This document shows, one piece after another, positions 26,164 through 35,334 of a DNA stretch of 64,000 nucleotides (position 1 is its first letter; each line of letters opens with the position of its first letter). The stretch lies in NCBI GenBank assembly GCA_030016385.1, contig JASEJN010000001.1, positions 62,001-126,000 on the forward strand. Direction: 5' to 3'. A program made the position numbers and the translations under genes. This stretch comes from Clostridiales bacterium. Its GTDB lineage: Bacteria > Bacillota > Clostridia > Clostridiales > Oxobacteraceae. The notes below the pieces were generated by a model. It worked only from the letters and a program-made list of their open reading frames with translations. It was not told the origin of the DNA and made no database searches.

Positions 26164-28365
26164 ATGAGATTATTATTTGAACTTCCGCAAACAGAAAAGC
26201 GCGCAATAAATGAGAAGCTTAAAGGCGAGCCCATATTATACTGTACTCCTTATGATATAGGAGGAGACGGCAACCTGACGGAAGGATGGATTGTAATAAC
26301 GAGGAATAAGCTTTTCAACATTCATGACGGCGAAATAATTTTGAATGTTAATATTAAGGAAGCAAAAAACTATAAATCGTATGTCATGGTGGGCAATGGC
26401 ATACTGGAAGCCGATATAAATGGAGAGACGATGATAATAGCACGATATAGCATGAAGCATGTACCAAGATATGCATATATCGCAAGGATATTGAACTTGC
26501 TTGCAGAAGGTAAAAAGATAAACATAAAAAGCGATGAAGACGAGAATATCTGTCCAAAGTGCGGGAGAGCTCTTAAAAAGGGTTCAAAGGTATGCAGGCA
26601 CTGTTTGAACAAAGCGGCGGTTTTAAAAAGGCTTATGGGGATGGCAAAACCTCACTGGAAACTTTTGGCCATAGCTGTTGCTCTATTCTGGGTTCTTACG
26701 GGAATATCCCTTGTTACCCCGTATGTACACAGGTTATTTATTGACAATTGTCTGCTTCCTAAAAGTACCAAGGTAAAGCCGGGTTTGTCGTCGATCTTAT
26801 TCTATGTAGGACTTATCACATTATTGCAAATATTGAACACTCTCGTAACTTATGTCAGGGGCAAGGTTATGGTAAATGTGGGCAGCAACCTTTCGGCTGA
26901 ACTTAGAAATATGGTGTATAAAAAAATTCAGTCGTTATCGCTGGATTATCTGAGCAAAAGAAAAACAGGCGACCTCATGAACAGGGTAACAAAGGACACC
27001 GAGAGGATAAAGGGATTTATACAAAATCAGGCGGTATTCGGCATAAACCAGATATTGATACTTATAGGTATCTGCATAATACTTTTCGCTACCAACTGGA
27101 AACTTGCACTTATGATAATACTGCCGATGCCTGTTGTTATTTTATTTATACGTATAACCTGGAAAAAGGTACATTCGATGCTTCATAAACAGTGGAGGTC
27201 GATGGATAAGGCAAATTCGCTCCTTCAGGATATTTTAAGCGGGATAAGGATCGTAAAGTCTTTTGGACAGGAAGAAAAGGAAATAGAAAGGTTTAAGTCG
27301 GCGAGCAGAGATTTCGCTGATTGTTCAGGAGGCAACGAAAAATACTTTAATACTATATTTCCGGCGATCAACTATGTAATGGGTGCGGGACAGTTTTTTG
27401 TCATGTATTACGGGGGAAAGCTGGTGCTCAAACATGAGATGCAAATAGGAGAACTTGTTCAGTTTACCCAATACGTAGGCATGCTTTATGGTTCGTTGAA
27501 TTTTATGAGCTTTCTTCCGAGAATGTTTGCCGACGCCATGACTGCAGTCGAAAGGATTTTTGAAATAATAGACGCCGAGCCCGATATCAAAGACAGCAAG
27601 GACGCAAAGCATAAAGATATAAAGGGCGAAATTATTTTAAAAAATGTAACATTTGGATACCATTCCTACGAGCCCGTACTTGAGAATATAAACATGGATG
27701 TAACTCCCGGAGAGATGATAGGTCTTGTTGGACATTCCGGTGCAGGTAAATCCACCCTTATAAACCTTATAATGAGGCTTTATGATGTGGACGATGGGGA
27801 AATACTTATCGATGGGGTTGATATAAAGGATATTTCACAGAAGGATTTAAGGTCGCAGATAGGAGTGGTCCTCCAGGAAAACTTTCTTTTCACGGGTACG
27901 ATACTGGAAAATATAAGGTACTCGAAACCGAATGCTTCGCTGGAAGAGATAATAACAGCCGCAAAAATTGCAAATGCACACGATTTTATCATAAGATTCC
28001 CGGATGGATATGATACAATGGTAGGAGAAAACGGGCATAACCTTTCCGGAGGAGAGAGACAGCGCATTTCAATTGCAAGAGCCATATTGAATAATCCTAA
28101 AATACTTATACTCGACGAGGCTACCGCTTCCCTTGATATCGAAGCGGAACAGCAGATACAGGAGGCCCTCGGCAGGCTGGTAAAAGACAGGACAACTTTT
28201 GCGATAGCTCACAGGCTTTCAACATTAAAAAATGCCAACAGGCTTCTGGTAATCGATAGAGGTAAACAAGCGGAGATGGGGACTCATGATGAACTGATAC
28301 GCAAGAAAGGCATATATTACAGGCTTGTAATGGCACAGAGGCAGATGACGAGGGTAAGAAAATAA
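26164..28365 (+). CDS. ABC exporter half-transporter with N-terminal zinc ribbon (second)
   Basis: This 733-residue protein has the same make-up as the one two genes upstream. It has a soluble N-terminal domain of about 125 residues and a zinc ribbon CPKC...CRHC (Cys130, 133, 144, 147). Then come six membrane helices and an ATPase domain with Walker A GHSGAGKST, signature LSGGERQ and Walker B ILILDEATAS. Both halves keep the catalytic Glu, unlike the asymmetric exporter pair near 60-63 kb. The N-terminal domain has a beta pattern (GWIVITRNKLFNIHDGEI) that recalls PH-like domains, a guess only. The ATG follows AAGGAG. It is the last gene of the operon. Confidence 0.88.
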   Translation: MRLLFELPQTEKRAINEKLKGEPILYCTPYDIGGDGNLTEGWIVITRNKLFNIHDGEIILNVNIKEAKNYKSYVMVGNGILEADINGETMIIARYSMKHVPRYAYIARILNLLAEGKKINIKSDEDENICPKCGRALKKGSKVCRHCLNKAAVLKRLMGMAKPHWKLLAIAVALFWVLTGISLVTPYVHRLFIDNCLLPKSTKVKPGLSSILFYVGLITLLQILNTLVTYVRGKVMVNVGSNLSAELRNMVYKKIQSLSLDYLSKRKTGDLMNRVTKDTERIKGFIQNQAVFGINQILILIGICIILFATNWKLALMIILPMPVVILFIRITWKKVHSMLHKQWRSMDKANSLLQDILSGIRIVKSFGQEEKEIERFKSASRDFADCSGGNEKYFNTIFPAINYVMGAGQFFVMYYGGKLVLKHEMQIGELVQFTQYVGMLYGSLNFMSFLPRMFADAMTAVERIFEIIDAEPDIKDSKDAKHKDIKGEIILKNVTFGYHSYEPVLENINMDVTPGEMIGLVGHSGAGKSTLINLIMRLYDVDDGEILIDGVDIKDISQKDLRSQIGVVLQENFLFTGTILENIRYSKPNASLEEIITAAKIANAHDFIIRFPDGYDTMVGENGHNLSGGERQRISIARAILNNPKILILDEATASLDIEAEQQIQEALGRLVKDRTTFAIAHRLSTLKNANRLLVIDRGKQAEMGTHDELIRKKGIYYRLVMAQRQMTRVRK

Positions 28366-28479
28366 TATGATGTCCCGGTAACAACAGACACCACTTTGAC
28401 GCATAATATAGAATTGTAAACAGATATTTTATAAGATTTTATAAAGCAGATTAAATCATTGTTCAGGTGGTGTTTTTAT

Positions 28480-28836
28480 ATGAACCCGAGGGCTAACATT
28501 ATTGTATTTGGCTTATGGGACGGACTTGCAGGAGGAAGAAGCAAACATAAAAAACATTCCCATGGCAAGACGATGGGATATCTTTTTAACGACCTTGTAA
28601 ACTATCTAAAAAACTCGGATATTGGCACGGATGTTGATATAAAATTTGTCGACCTTATGGTAGACAATATGGATGATTATTATAGAACCGTAAAAATGAT
28701 TTATGATGAGGGATACAAGCTGCCTTATGTAATGATAAATGACAGATTCATGTTTTACGGGTGGATTCCGAAAGATGAAATATATAACATAACAAAGCAC
28801 TATCTGGAAATAGGCTATATATACGATGAGCATTAA
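28480..28836 (+). CDS. Uncharacterised small protein, possible thioredoxin fold
   Basis: This 118-residue soluble protein begins with a hydrophobic strand (ANIIVFGLWDGL) and carries a basic loop rich in Lys and His (RSKHKKHSHGK). It ends with LPYVMINDRFMFYGWIPKDEI. A strand, a conserved-looking proline and a short helix of this kind occur in the second half of thioredoxin-like folds and of YuzD-like proteins, but no CxxC motif is present. The assignment is therefore weak. The start follows AGGTGG at 28465-28470. The last codons lie in the left arm of a long perfect hairpin. It stands alone before tyrS. Confidence 0.6.
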   Translation: MNPRANIIVFGLWDGLAGGRSKHKKHSHGKTMGYLFNDLVNYLKNSDIGTDVDIKFVDLMVDNMDDYYRTVKMIYDEGYKLPYVMINDRFMFYGWIPKDEIYNITKHYLEIGYIYDEH

Positions 28837-28871
28837 ATCATCCTCCAAATACAGGATGATTTAATGCTCAT
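28826..28871 (+). terminator. Perfect 19-bp hairpin over a stop codon
   Basis: The arms 28826-28844 and 28853-28871 are perfectly complementary with an eight-base loop. The stop codon of the preceding small gene lies in the left arm. No T run follows on either strand, so it is not a classical terminator. It lies next to a copy of the dispersed repeat and may be part of a mobile or regulatory element. Confidence 0.55.
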
Positions 28872-28876
28872 TCGTC

Positions 28877-28913
28877 GCTCAAAATAACATAGAGTTCATA
28901 TTACGAATCGAAG
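28877..28913 (+). repeat. Dispersed promoter-upstream repeat, copy A
   Basis: This copy contains TCAAAATAACATAGAG and CATATTACGAATCGAA, both identical to copy B read on its own strand. It ends 17 bases before the -35 box of the tyrS promoter. The 5' third seen in copies B and D is missing and the long hairpin stands in its place. Confidence 0.75.
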
Positions 28914-28930
28914 GTACATAATATTTTCAC

Positions 28931-28960
28931 TTGTCATTATCCTTGTTAATACCTTATAAT
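28931..28960 (+). promoter_or_regulatory. Sigma-A promoter of tyrS
   Basis: TTGTCA at 28931-28936 and TATAAT at 28955-28960 are 18 bp apart. The start would lie only about 25 bases before the tyrS ATG, so there is no room for a T-box, which many clostridial tRNA-synthetase genes carry. Confidence 0.75.
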
Positions 28961-28990
28961 GTGTTTATAAGTATTACAGGAGGTTTTAAA

Positions 28991-30217
28991 ATGTCTAACG
29001 TATATGAAACACTTAAGGAAAGAGGATTTATTCAGCAAGCTACAAATGAAGATGAAATAAGGGAGTTGCTTGATAAAAAGAAGGTAACTTTTTATATAGG
29101 TTTTGATCCTACGGCGGATAGCTTGCATATCGGGCATTTTCTTGCCATGATGGCCATGGCGCATATGCAGAGGGCCGGGCACAGGCCTATAGCACTGATC
29201 GGAGGCGGCACTGCAATGGTCGGTGATCCGACGGGCAAAACGGATATGAGGAAAATGCTTTCAAAAGATCAGATAAGGCACAATGCCGAGTGCATAAAAA
29301 AACAGCTTGAAAGGCTGGTAGACTTTTCGGATGGGAGAGCTATAATCGCAGATAATGGGGATTGGCTTTTAAATCTCAATTACGTAGATTTTTTAAGGGA
29401 TATAGGCGTATATTTTTCTGTAAATAAAATGCTTACTGCCGAATGCTTTAAATTAAGGCTTGAAAAGGGACTATCATTTTTGGAATTTAACTACATGCTC
29501 ATGCAGGGATACGACTTTTATCAACTTTTTAAAAGATATGGATGCGTGCTTGAGATGGGCGGGGATGATCAGTGGTCGAATATACTTGCAGGAGAAGATT
29601 TGATAAGAAGAAAAGAAGGAAAGAGTGCATATGGCCTTACATTTACGCTTTTAACAAACAGCGAAGGCAAAAAAATGGGTAAAACCGTTTCAGGAGCAGT
29701 GTGGCTGGATCCTTCAAAAACAAGCCCTTATGAATTTTACCAGTACTGGAGAAATGTAGATGACGCCAGTGTCAAAAAATGTCTGTCTCTTTTGACTTTT
29801 TTGCCGATGGAAGAAGTAAACAGACTTGGTTCTCTTAAGGATCAGGAGATAAACGAAGCGAAAAAAGTGCTGGCCTACGAAGTTACAAAGCTTGTTCATG
29901 GAGAAGAAGAGGCAAATAAAGCGAGAGCTGCCGCAGAATCGCTGTTTGAAAATGCAGGGGATGTTAAATCTGTCCCCGGTACAGTCATAGATATAGATAA
30001 TCTTGAAAGTCATTCAAAGCTTTTGGATATGCTGACCCTTACAGGTTTGACTCCGTCGAAGGGTGAGGCGAGGCGTCTTATAAAGCAGGGTGGTATTTAT
30101 ATAAATGACGAAAGGATAGACGATATAGACAGAAGAATATCAAAAGATGATTTTAAAGATGGCACCATGATGATAAGAAAGGGCAAAAAAATATACTTTA
30201 AGGTTACATTAAAATAA
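28991..30217 (+). CDS. tyrS: Tyrosyl-tRNA synthetase
   Basis: This 408-residue class I enzyme charges tRNA-Tyr in the cytoplasm. The HIGH motif appears as LHIGHF near residue 46 after GFDPTADS. The tyrosine site shows in [11 protein letters not shown] and the GGDDQWSN block, and the KMSKS loop reads [14 protein letters not shown]. The C-terminal 65 residues form an S4 RNA-binding domain ([22 protein letters not shown]). The ATG follows AGGAGG. In-frame codons upstream overlap the promoter and are not used. A strong terminator follows directly. Confidence 0.97.
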   Translation: MSNVYETLKERGFIQQATNEDEIRELLDKKKVTFYIGFDPTADSLHIGHFLAMMAMAHMQRAGHRPIALIGGGTAMVGDPTGKTDMRKMLSKDQIRHNAECIKKQLERLVDFSDGRAIIADNGDWLLNLNYVDFLRDIGVYFSVNKMLTAECFKLRLEKGLSFLEFNYMLMQGYDFYQLFKRYGCVLEMGGDDQWSNILAGEDLIRRKEGKSAYGLTFTLLTNSEGKKMGKTVSGAVWLDPSKTSPYEFYQYWRNVDDASVKKCLSLLTFLPMEEVNRLGSLKDQEINEAKKVLAYEVTKLVHGEEEANKARAAAESLFENAGDVKSVPGTVIDIDNLESHSKLLDMLTLTGLTPSKGEARRLIKQGGIYINDERIDDIDRRISKDDFKDGTMMIRKGKKIYFKVTLK

Positions 30218-30250
30218 AGCTTGAAGTTTTTTCTTCAAGCTTTATTTTTT
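30216..30250 (+). terminator. Terminator of tyrS
   Basis: An 11-pair stem (AAAGCTTGAAG at 30216-30226 with CTTCAAGCTTT at 30233-30243) on a T loop is followed by A and six T. Confidence 0.92.
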
Positions 30251-30299
30251 ATCCTTTATAAAACGGTATGTTATGAATTGCAGAAATGATAATAATAGT

Positions 30300-30349
30300 T
30301 TGACAATTTTATAAAAGAGTAATATAATAAAATTGTGCAAGCGATTGCA
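30300..30349 (+). promoter_or_regulatory. malE promoter with a LacI-type (MalR) operator at +1
   Basis: TTGACA at 30300-30305 and TATAAT at 30323-30328, 17 bp apart, form a consensus promoter. TGCAAGCGATTGCA at 30336-30349 is a near-perfect dyad with the central CG of LacI-family sites and lies at the start of transcription. A copy with one base changed lies at 42012 before malP, and a LacI-family gene lies in between. Repression by that regulator, relieved by maltodextrin, is the natural reading. Confidence 0.85.
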
Positions 30350-30382
30350 TAGATTATTTTAATAATAAGGGGGAAACTTTTT

Positions 30383-31612
30383 ATGAAGGGTATTAAAAAA
30401 ATAGTTTCTGCAGCGTGTGTTTTAGCATTAGTATTAGGCATTTTTACATCTTGTGGGAAAAAAGATAATAATACTTCTGGAAAATCTCCGGCAAAGGAGA
30501 GTAAAAATTTAATTGTTTGGTCCCATCTTACAGATGCGGAAGTAAAAGCATTAGACCCTATTGCACAGGAATGGGCAAAAAATACTGGTAATACCGTAAA
30601 AGTACAAGCTGATAAAGGCGATTTTCAGGCATATCTTCAAGCTGCAAACAGCAGTAAGGCACCTGATATAATGTTTGGTATCGCCCATGATAACCTTGGT
30701 ACATTTCAAAAAGCCAAACTTCTTGAAGAGGTTCCTGACGGAACGATAAATAAATCTGATTATGTACAAATGTCTTTGGATGCTGTTTCTTATGACGGAA
30801 AAATGTACGGAATACCATTATCTATGGAAACATATGGACTTTTCTATAACACCGATAAAGTGCAAACGCCTCCAGAATCAACGGATGATCTTATTTCTCA
30901 GGGGCAAAAATTAGGTTTCCAGTATGATATAAATAATTTCTATTATTCATATGCATTTATTGCAGCAAATGGCGGATATGTATTCAAGACTAACAATGGT
31001 TCCCTCGATCCTAAAGATATAGGTCTTGGAAATGATGGAGCTGTAAAAGGATATCAGCTGATAGCAGATTTTATTCAGAAATATAAGTTTATGCCTGCAA
31101 CGATTAAGGGAGATGATGCAAAAGCTGCTTTTCAGAATAAAAAGATAGCGTTTTATATAAGCGGCCCTTGGGATGTCCAGGGATTTAAGGATAAGGGAGT
31201 GAACTTTAAAGTTGTGCCGCTCCCCAAAACTAACGGACAGCCTACGCCTTCATTTGTTGGAATTCAGGCAGCATTCGTTAATTCAAAATCTAAAAACAAA
31301 GATGCAGCATGGGATTTGTTGAAATACCTCATAAAGAATTCACCTATGCCTTTATTTAAGATCGGAAACAGGATACCTGTTTTAAATTCAGAACTTGATA
31401 AGGATGAAGTTAAAAGCAATGAAATAATGTCGGCGTTTGCTGAGCAAGCTAAATATGGAACACCTATGCCGAATATACCTGAGATGGCGGCGGTCTGGAA
31501 GCCAGTTGGAGATAATCTTACACTTTTATGCGCCGGAAAATCAAAACCAGCTGATGTCGCCAAAAATATTGTCAACCAGGTAAATCAGGGAATTGCACAA
31601 CAGCAAAAATAG
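30383..31612 (+). CDS. malE: Maltodextrin-binding lipoprotein of ABC importer
   Basis: This 409-residue family 1 solute-binding protein has an N-terminal lipoprotein signal with lipobox FTSC, so it is anchored outside the membrane. The mature part reads as a MalE-type protein: LIVWSHLTDAEVKALDPI at the start, then a YGIPLSMETYGLFYN block and AAFQNKKIAFYISGPWD. It should bind maltose and longer maltodextrins and hand them to MalF and MalG. The gene opens a five-gene set ending with the amylase and sits behind a consensus promoter with a LacI-type operator. A hairpin after the stop probably limits read-through into the permease genes. Confidence 0.93.
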   Translation: MKGIKKIVSAACVLALVLGIFTSCGKKDNNTSGKSPAKESKNLIVWSHLTDAEVKALDPIAQEWAKNTGNTVKVQADKGDFQAYLQAANSSKAPDIMFGIAHDNLGTFQKAKLLEEVPDGTINKSDYVQMSLDAVSYDGKMYGIPLSMETYGLFYNTDKVQTPPESTDDLISQGQKLGFQYDINNFYYSYAFIAANGGYVFKTNNGSLDPKDIGLGNDGAVKGYQLIADFIQKYKFMPATIKGDDAKAAFQNKKIAFYISGPWDVQGFKDKGVNFKVVPLPKTNGQPTPSFVGIQAAFVNSKSKNKDAAWDLLKYLIKNSPMPLFKIGNRIPVLNSELDKDEVKSNEIMSAFAEQAKYGTPMPNIPEMAAVWKPVGDNLTLLCAGKSKPADVAKNIVNQVNQGIAQQQK

Positions 31613-31623
31613 GAACTTATTAT

Positions 31624-31649
31624 GAGGGGGTTTAAAAACCCTCTCTTTT
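31624..31649 (+). terminator. Partial terminator between malE and malF
   Basis: GAGGG pairs with CCCTC across a short loop, extended by pairs between T and A runs, and TCTTTTA follows. It is a modest hairpin, in the same place as the one after the other sugar-binding gene at 6987. Confidence 0.6.
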
Positions 31650-31719
31650 AATAAATGATTTTTATGATTGGAATAGATGTAGTAATTATATAAAAGGCGC
31701 CCGCCTTTAGGAGGGGAAA

Positions 31720-32661
31720 ATGAAAGCTAAAATAAATAAAAACAGGCAAAATGCCTATAATGCGATAAGACCATTTATATATCAGTCACCTGCTTTGATA
31801 TCAATTTTTTTATTAAGTATTATGCCTATTGGAATTACATTTTATTACGCATTTACAAATTATAATTTAAACCATCTTTACGATTACAAGTTTGTGGGCT
31901 TTGATAATTTTGTACAGATTATAAGCGGACCTTTTAAGAGTATATTTTTACCGGTTTTAAGTTGGACTATTATATTTGCAACTGTATCCACATTTGGATG
32001 CTTTATAATTGGGCTTCTTATAGCTTTGCTTTTAAACAATCCTAATATGAAAGAGGCTACTATATATAAAGGAATTTTAATTATCCCTTGGGCAATTCCA
32101 GGAACTATCGCTACATTGACATGGCAAGGTTTATTAAACGAAAACTATGGAGGAATTAACCTTGTTTTGCAGAAGCTTCATATTATTTCTAAGGCTATTC
32201 CGTGGTTTACAGATCCAACATGGGCAAGGATAGGTATATTGACGGCAAATATATGGCTGGGATTCCCGTATATGATGAATATATGTATTGGTACGCTTTC
32301 ACAGATACCGGACAATTTTTATGAAGCTGCTGATATTGAAGGCGCAAATTGGTGGCAGAAATTTATTAATATAACATTGCCTTCGATTGCAAGTACTTCA
32401 TACCCTCTTTTGATTTCATCATTTGCTTTTAATTTTAATAACTTCGGGGCCGCATGGTTGATAATGGAAGGTCTTCCTGCAAAAGTAGGATCACAGTATG
32501 CTGGCTACACCGATATATTGATTTCTTCAACATATAAACTTGCAATGCAATATAATATGTACAATATCGGTTCAGCGTTATCCATATTGATATTTATTAT
32601 TATCGGTTCTTTGAGTTTTGTTAACTTGAAGCTTTCAGGTGCATTTAAGGAGGTAGAATGA
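31720..32661 (+). CDS. malF: Maltodextrin ABC transporter permease MalF
   Basis: This 313-residue permease has about six membrane helices and lacks the extra N-terminal helices and large loop of E. coli MalF, as usual in Gram-positive bacteria. The EAA loop is NFYEAADIEGANWWQKFINITLP. The ATG follows GGAGGGG. Its stop codon overlaps the ATG of malG, so the two subunits are coupled in translation. No malK is present in the operon, so an ATPase encoded elsewhere (MsmX-like) must serve it. Confidence 0.93.
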   Translation: MKAKINKNRQNAYNAIRPFIYQSPALISIFLLSIMPIGITFYYAFTNYNLNHLYDYKFVGFDNFVQIISGPFKSIFLPVLSWTIIFATVSTFGCFIIGLLIALLLNNPNMKEATIYKGILIIPWAIPGTIATLTWQGLLNENYGGINLVLQKLHIISKAIPWFTDPTWARIGILTANIWLGFPYMMNICIGTLSQIPDNFYEAADIEGANWWQKFINITLPSIASTSYPLLISSFAFNFNNFGAAWLIMEGLPAKVGSQYAGYTDILISSTYKLAMQYNMYNIGSALSILIFIIIGSLSFVNLKLSGAFKEVE

Positions 32662-33545
32662 TGGAAAGTATTGTAAGAAACACTGGCAAAAATAAAAGAA
32701 TAAAATTTCATCAGAAGCTAAGGCCTGGAGAAATACGTAAACTATGGTTTCAAAGAATAACTCTATGGATAATAATTGTAATAACTCTTTTCCCTGTTAT
32801 TACTGTTGTGTCAGCTTCGATGGCAAAAGGCGATGCGTTTTCTCAGGGAAGCATATTTCCGCAGCACTGGAGTTTTGATAATTATATAAAAGTTCTCAAA
32901 GAGACTGACTTTAAAATATGGGTTAGGAACAGTCTGTATGTTTGCTTCAGTGTAGCAGTCTTGCAGCTTTTAATGACTGCAACTGCAGCTTATTCTTTTT
33001 CAAGGATGAAATTCTGGGGAAGAAAAGGCGAACTTTTGGGTCTATTGATACTTCAGATGTTTCCAGGTATGATGTCTGTATCCGCTATACTTGGCATTGC
33101 ATATAGATTTCAATTTATGGATCAATTATGGGCGTTGATATTGGTATGTGCAGGAGGAAATGCCTATAATATTTGGCTTTATAAGGGCTTTATAGATGGA
33201 ATCCCGAGAGAATTAGATGAGGCGGCGATGATAGATGGCGCAAGCATCTGGAAGGTATTTTGGAAAATAATAATACCCCTTTCGAGATCCATGCTTGCGG
33301 TTATATTCCTGTTTAGCTTTATTGGAGTTTATGGTGAGTTTGTATTCACAAGCGCACTTATAAAAGATAGTTCTTTATACACCGTAGCATTGGGCCTTCA
33401 GATATTTATTAGAAATCAATTTTCTACAAATTGGACTCAATTCTCGGCAGCAGCTATAATGGCATCGCTTCCCATTATGATAGTATTTATGATGCTGCAA
33501 AGGTTTATAGCAAAAGGATTGGTTGCAGGAGCACTTAAGGGATAA
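32658..33545 (+). CDS. malG: Maltodextrin ABC transporter permease MalG
   Basis: This 295-residue partner of MalF has six predicted helices and the EAA loop ELDEAAMIDGASIWKVFWKI. A positively charged N-terminus of about 35 residues precedes the first helix. The start overlaps the malF stop in an ATGA arrangement, with AAGGAGG upstream; a second ATG follows directly and could also be used. It is followed after 23 bases by the cyclomaltodextrinase gene, which degrades the imported sugar. Confidence 0.93.
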   Translation: MMESIVRNTGKNKRIKFHQKLRPGEIRKLWFQRITLWIIIVITLFPVITVVSASMAKGDAFSQGSIFPQHWSFDNYIKVLKETDFKIWVRNSLYVCFSVAVLQLLMTATAAYSFSRMKFWGRKGELLGLLILQMFPGMMSVSAILGIAYRFQFMDQLWALILVCAGGNAYNIWLYKGFIDGIPRELDEAAMIDGASIWKVFWKIIIPLSRSMLAVIFLFSFIGVYGEFVFTSALIKDSSLYTVALGLQIFIRNQFSTNWTQFSAAAIMASLPIMIVFMMLQRFIAKGLVAGALKG

Positions 33546-33568
33546 AAATTAAGGATAGGAGAATTTAA

Positions 33569-35299
33569 ATGAATAAACAGGCGATATTTCATATAACTGA
33601 TGTACCATATGCTTATGCTGAAGATGAAAATAATCTATTTTTAATGCTTAGGGCTTCTCAAGGGGATTTAAAAAGCTGCAAGGTTTTATATAAAGACAGG
33701 TATGACTGGCAAAATCCATTTCACATTGAAGATATGGAATGTAAAAACAGCGACGGGTTGTTTGACTATTTTGAAACGAAAATACATGTTGATGGAAACA
33801 GATACAGGTATAATTTTAGAATTGAGGGGACAGATGGAGAAGTTTTTTATTATAATGAGAGAGGATTCAGCAAAGAGCCCGAAGAGGAAAGAGGAGCATT
33901 TCAATTTCCCTTCATTTCCCCGGCTGATGTGTACAAGAAAGTGAAATGGGCACAGGAAGGGATCATCTATCAGATTTTTCCGGACAGATTTTATAACGGG
34001 GATAAGGGAAATGATCCTGAGGGGGTTTTGCCTTGGGGCGGGGCTGTAGACCGTAAATCTATGTTCGGAGGGGATTTAAGGGGCATAATGGAGAAGCTTC
34101 CGTATCTTAAGGATTTGGGAGTTACTATATTATACCTTACCCCTGTATTTCTGTCGTCTTCAAACCATAAATACAATACAAAGGATTATTATAAAATAGA
34201 TCCCCACTTTGGAGATATCAAAATTGCAAAAGAATTAGTGAAAAATGCTCACAAACTCGGGATTAAGGTTCTTTTCGATGCGGTATTCAACCACTGCGGG
34301 AGCGATTTTTTTGCATTTTCGGATGTGCTTTCCAAGCAGGAAAAATCAGCATATAAAGATTGGTTCTTCATAAAAAGTTTCCCCGTATCGACAGACAAAA
34401 TTAATTATGTGACATTTGCAAATAACGTGTCCACCATGCCGAAGTTGAATACCGGCAATACCGAGGTAAAGAAATATTTGCTGGATGTCTCAAAATACTG
34501 GATAAAAGAAACAGGTATAGATGGATGGAGGCTTGATGTATGCGACGAGGTAGATCATTCCTTCTGGAGGGGATTTAGAAAGGTCGTAAAGAAGGCAAAG
34601 CCGGATTCATTTATTGTAGGTGAAATACAGCATGAAGCATGTTCATGGCTTAAGGGTGATCAGCTCGACAGTATAATGAATTATCCATTCAAAGAAGTAA
34701 TGACCGATTTTTTCGCAAAGCGTAAAATTACCGCAGAGAAATTCGATAATGAGCTCTCGGCTGCAAGGGCCCTATATATGAAAAATATAAATATGAATTT
34801 ATTGAATCTTTTAGACAGCCATGACACCCCGAGATTCCTGACTGAATGCGGGGGGGATGTCTGCAGGATGAAATTGGCCGTCGCATTCCAGTACACTTAT
34901 ATCGGCATGCCTTATATATATTATGGAGATGAAGTGGGCATGTTGGGCGGAAATGATCCTTTATGCAGAAAATGCATGATATGGGATGATAGCAAACAGA
35001 ACAAGGAGCTTCTGGAATTTTACAGGACATTAAACCATATAAGAAAAGAGAACAAAGCGCTGGTGTATGGAGATTATAAAACCATATATAAGAATAAAAA
35101 TATTATTGCGTTTAAGAGAATGCTGAATAATGAAAAGATAATAGTGATTTTAAATAACAGCGATGATGATTTAAAAGTAAGAATAGAGGGTATTGCCGGA
35201 AGTTATCTGGATTTATTAAACGGCAAAGAGGTAAATATTGAAAATAATATAGAGCTTCCGGGAAATGGCATAAAAATATTGAAGGCTGCTTTGCTGTAG
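33569..35299 (+). CDS. Cyclomaltodextrinase / neopullulanase, GH13
   Basis: This 576-residue intracellular enzyme of the GH13_20 type hydrolyses cyclodextrins, maltodextrins or pullulan to maltose-size products. It has an N-terminal beta domain of about 115 residues as in CBM34. The (beta/alpha)8 barrel follows, with regions DAVFNHCG, GWRLDVCDEVD (nucleophile Asp), GEIQHE (acid/base Glu) and LLDSHDTPR. A C-terminal beta domain ends it. There is no signal peptide, consistent with action on sugars imported by MalEFG. The three names used for this subfamily cannot be separated by eye. The ATG follows AGGAG. Confidence 0.93.
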   Translation: MNKQAIFHITDVPYAYAEDENNLFLMLRASQGDLKSCKVLYKDRYDWQNPFHIEDMECKNSDGLFDYFETKIHVDGNRYRYNFRIEGTDGEVFYYNERGFSKEPEEERGAFQFPFISPADVYKKVKWAQEGIIYQIFPDRFYNGDKGNDPEGVLPWGGAVDRKSMFGGDLRGIMEKLPYLKDLGVTILYLTPVFLSSSNHKYNTKDYYKIDPHFGDIKIAKELVKNAHKLGIKVLFDAVFNHCGSDFFAFSDVLSKQEKSAYKDWFFIKSFPVSTDKINYVTFANNVSTMPKLNTGNTEVKKYLLDVSKYWIKETGIDGWRLDVCDEVDHSFWRGFRKVVKKAKPDSFIVGEIQHEACSWLKGDQLDSIMNYPFKEVMTDFFAKRKITAEKFDNELSAARALYMKNINMNLLNLLDSHDTPRFLTECGGDVCRMKLAVAFQYTYIGMPYIYYGDEVGMLGGNDPLCRKCMIWDDSKQNKELLEFYRTLNHIRKENKALVYGDYKTIYKNKNIIAFKRMLNNEKIIVILNNSDDDLKVRIEGIAGSYLDLLNGKEVNIENNIELPGNGIKILKAALL

Positions 35300-35334
35300 T
35301 TGGAATCGGTATAGGCTAAAAAGGGGGAGGCAAG

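Noticed and set aside
28872..28990. T-box riboswitch before tyrS
   Set aside because: The promoter leaves only about 25 bases of leader, and no T-box sequence or specifier hairpin is present.
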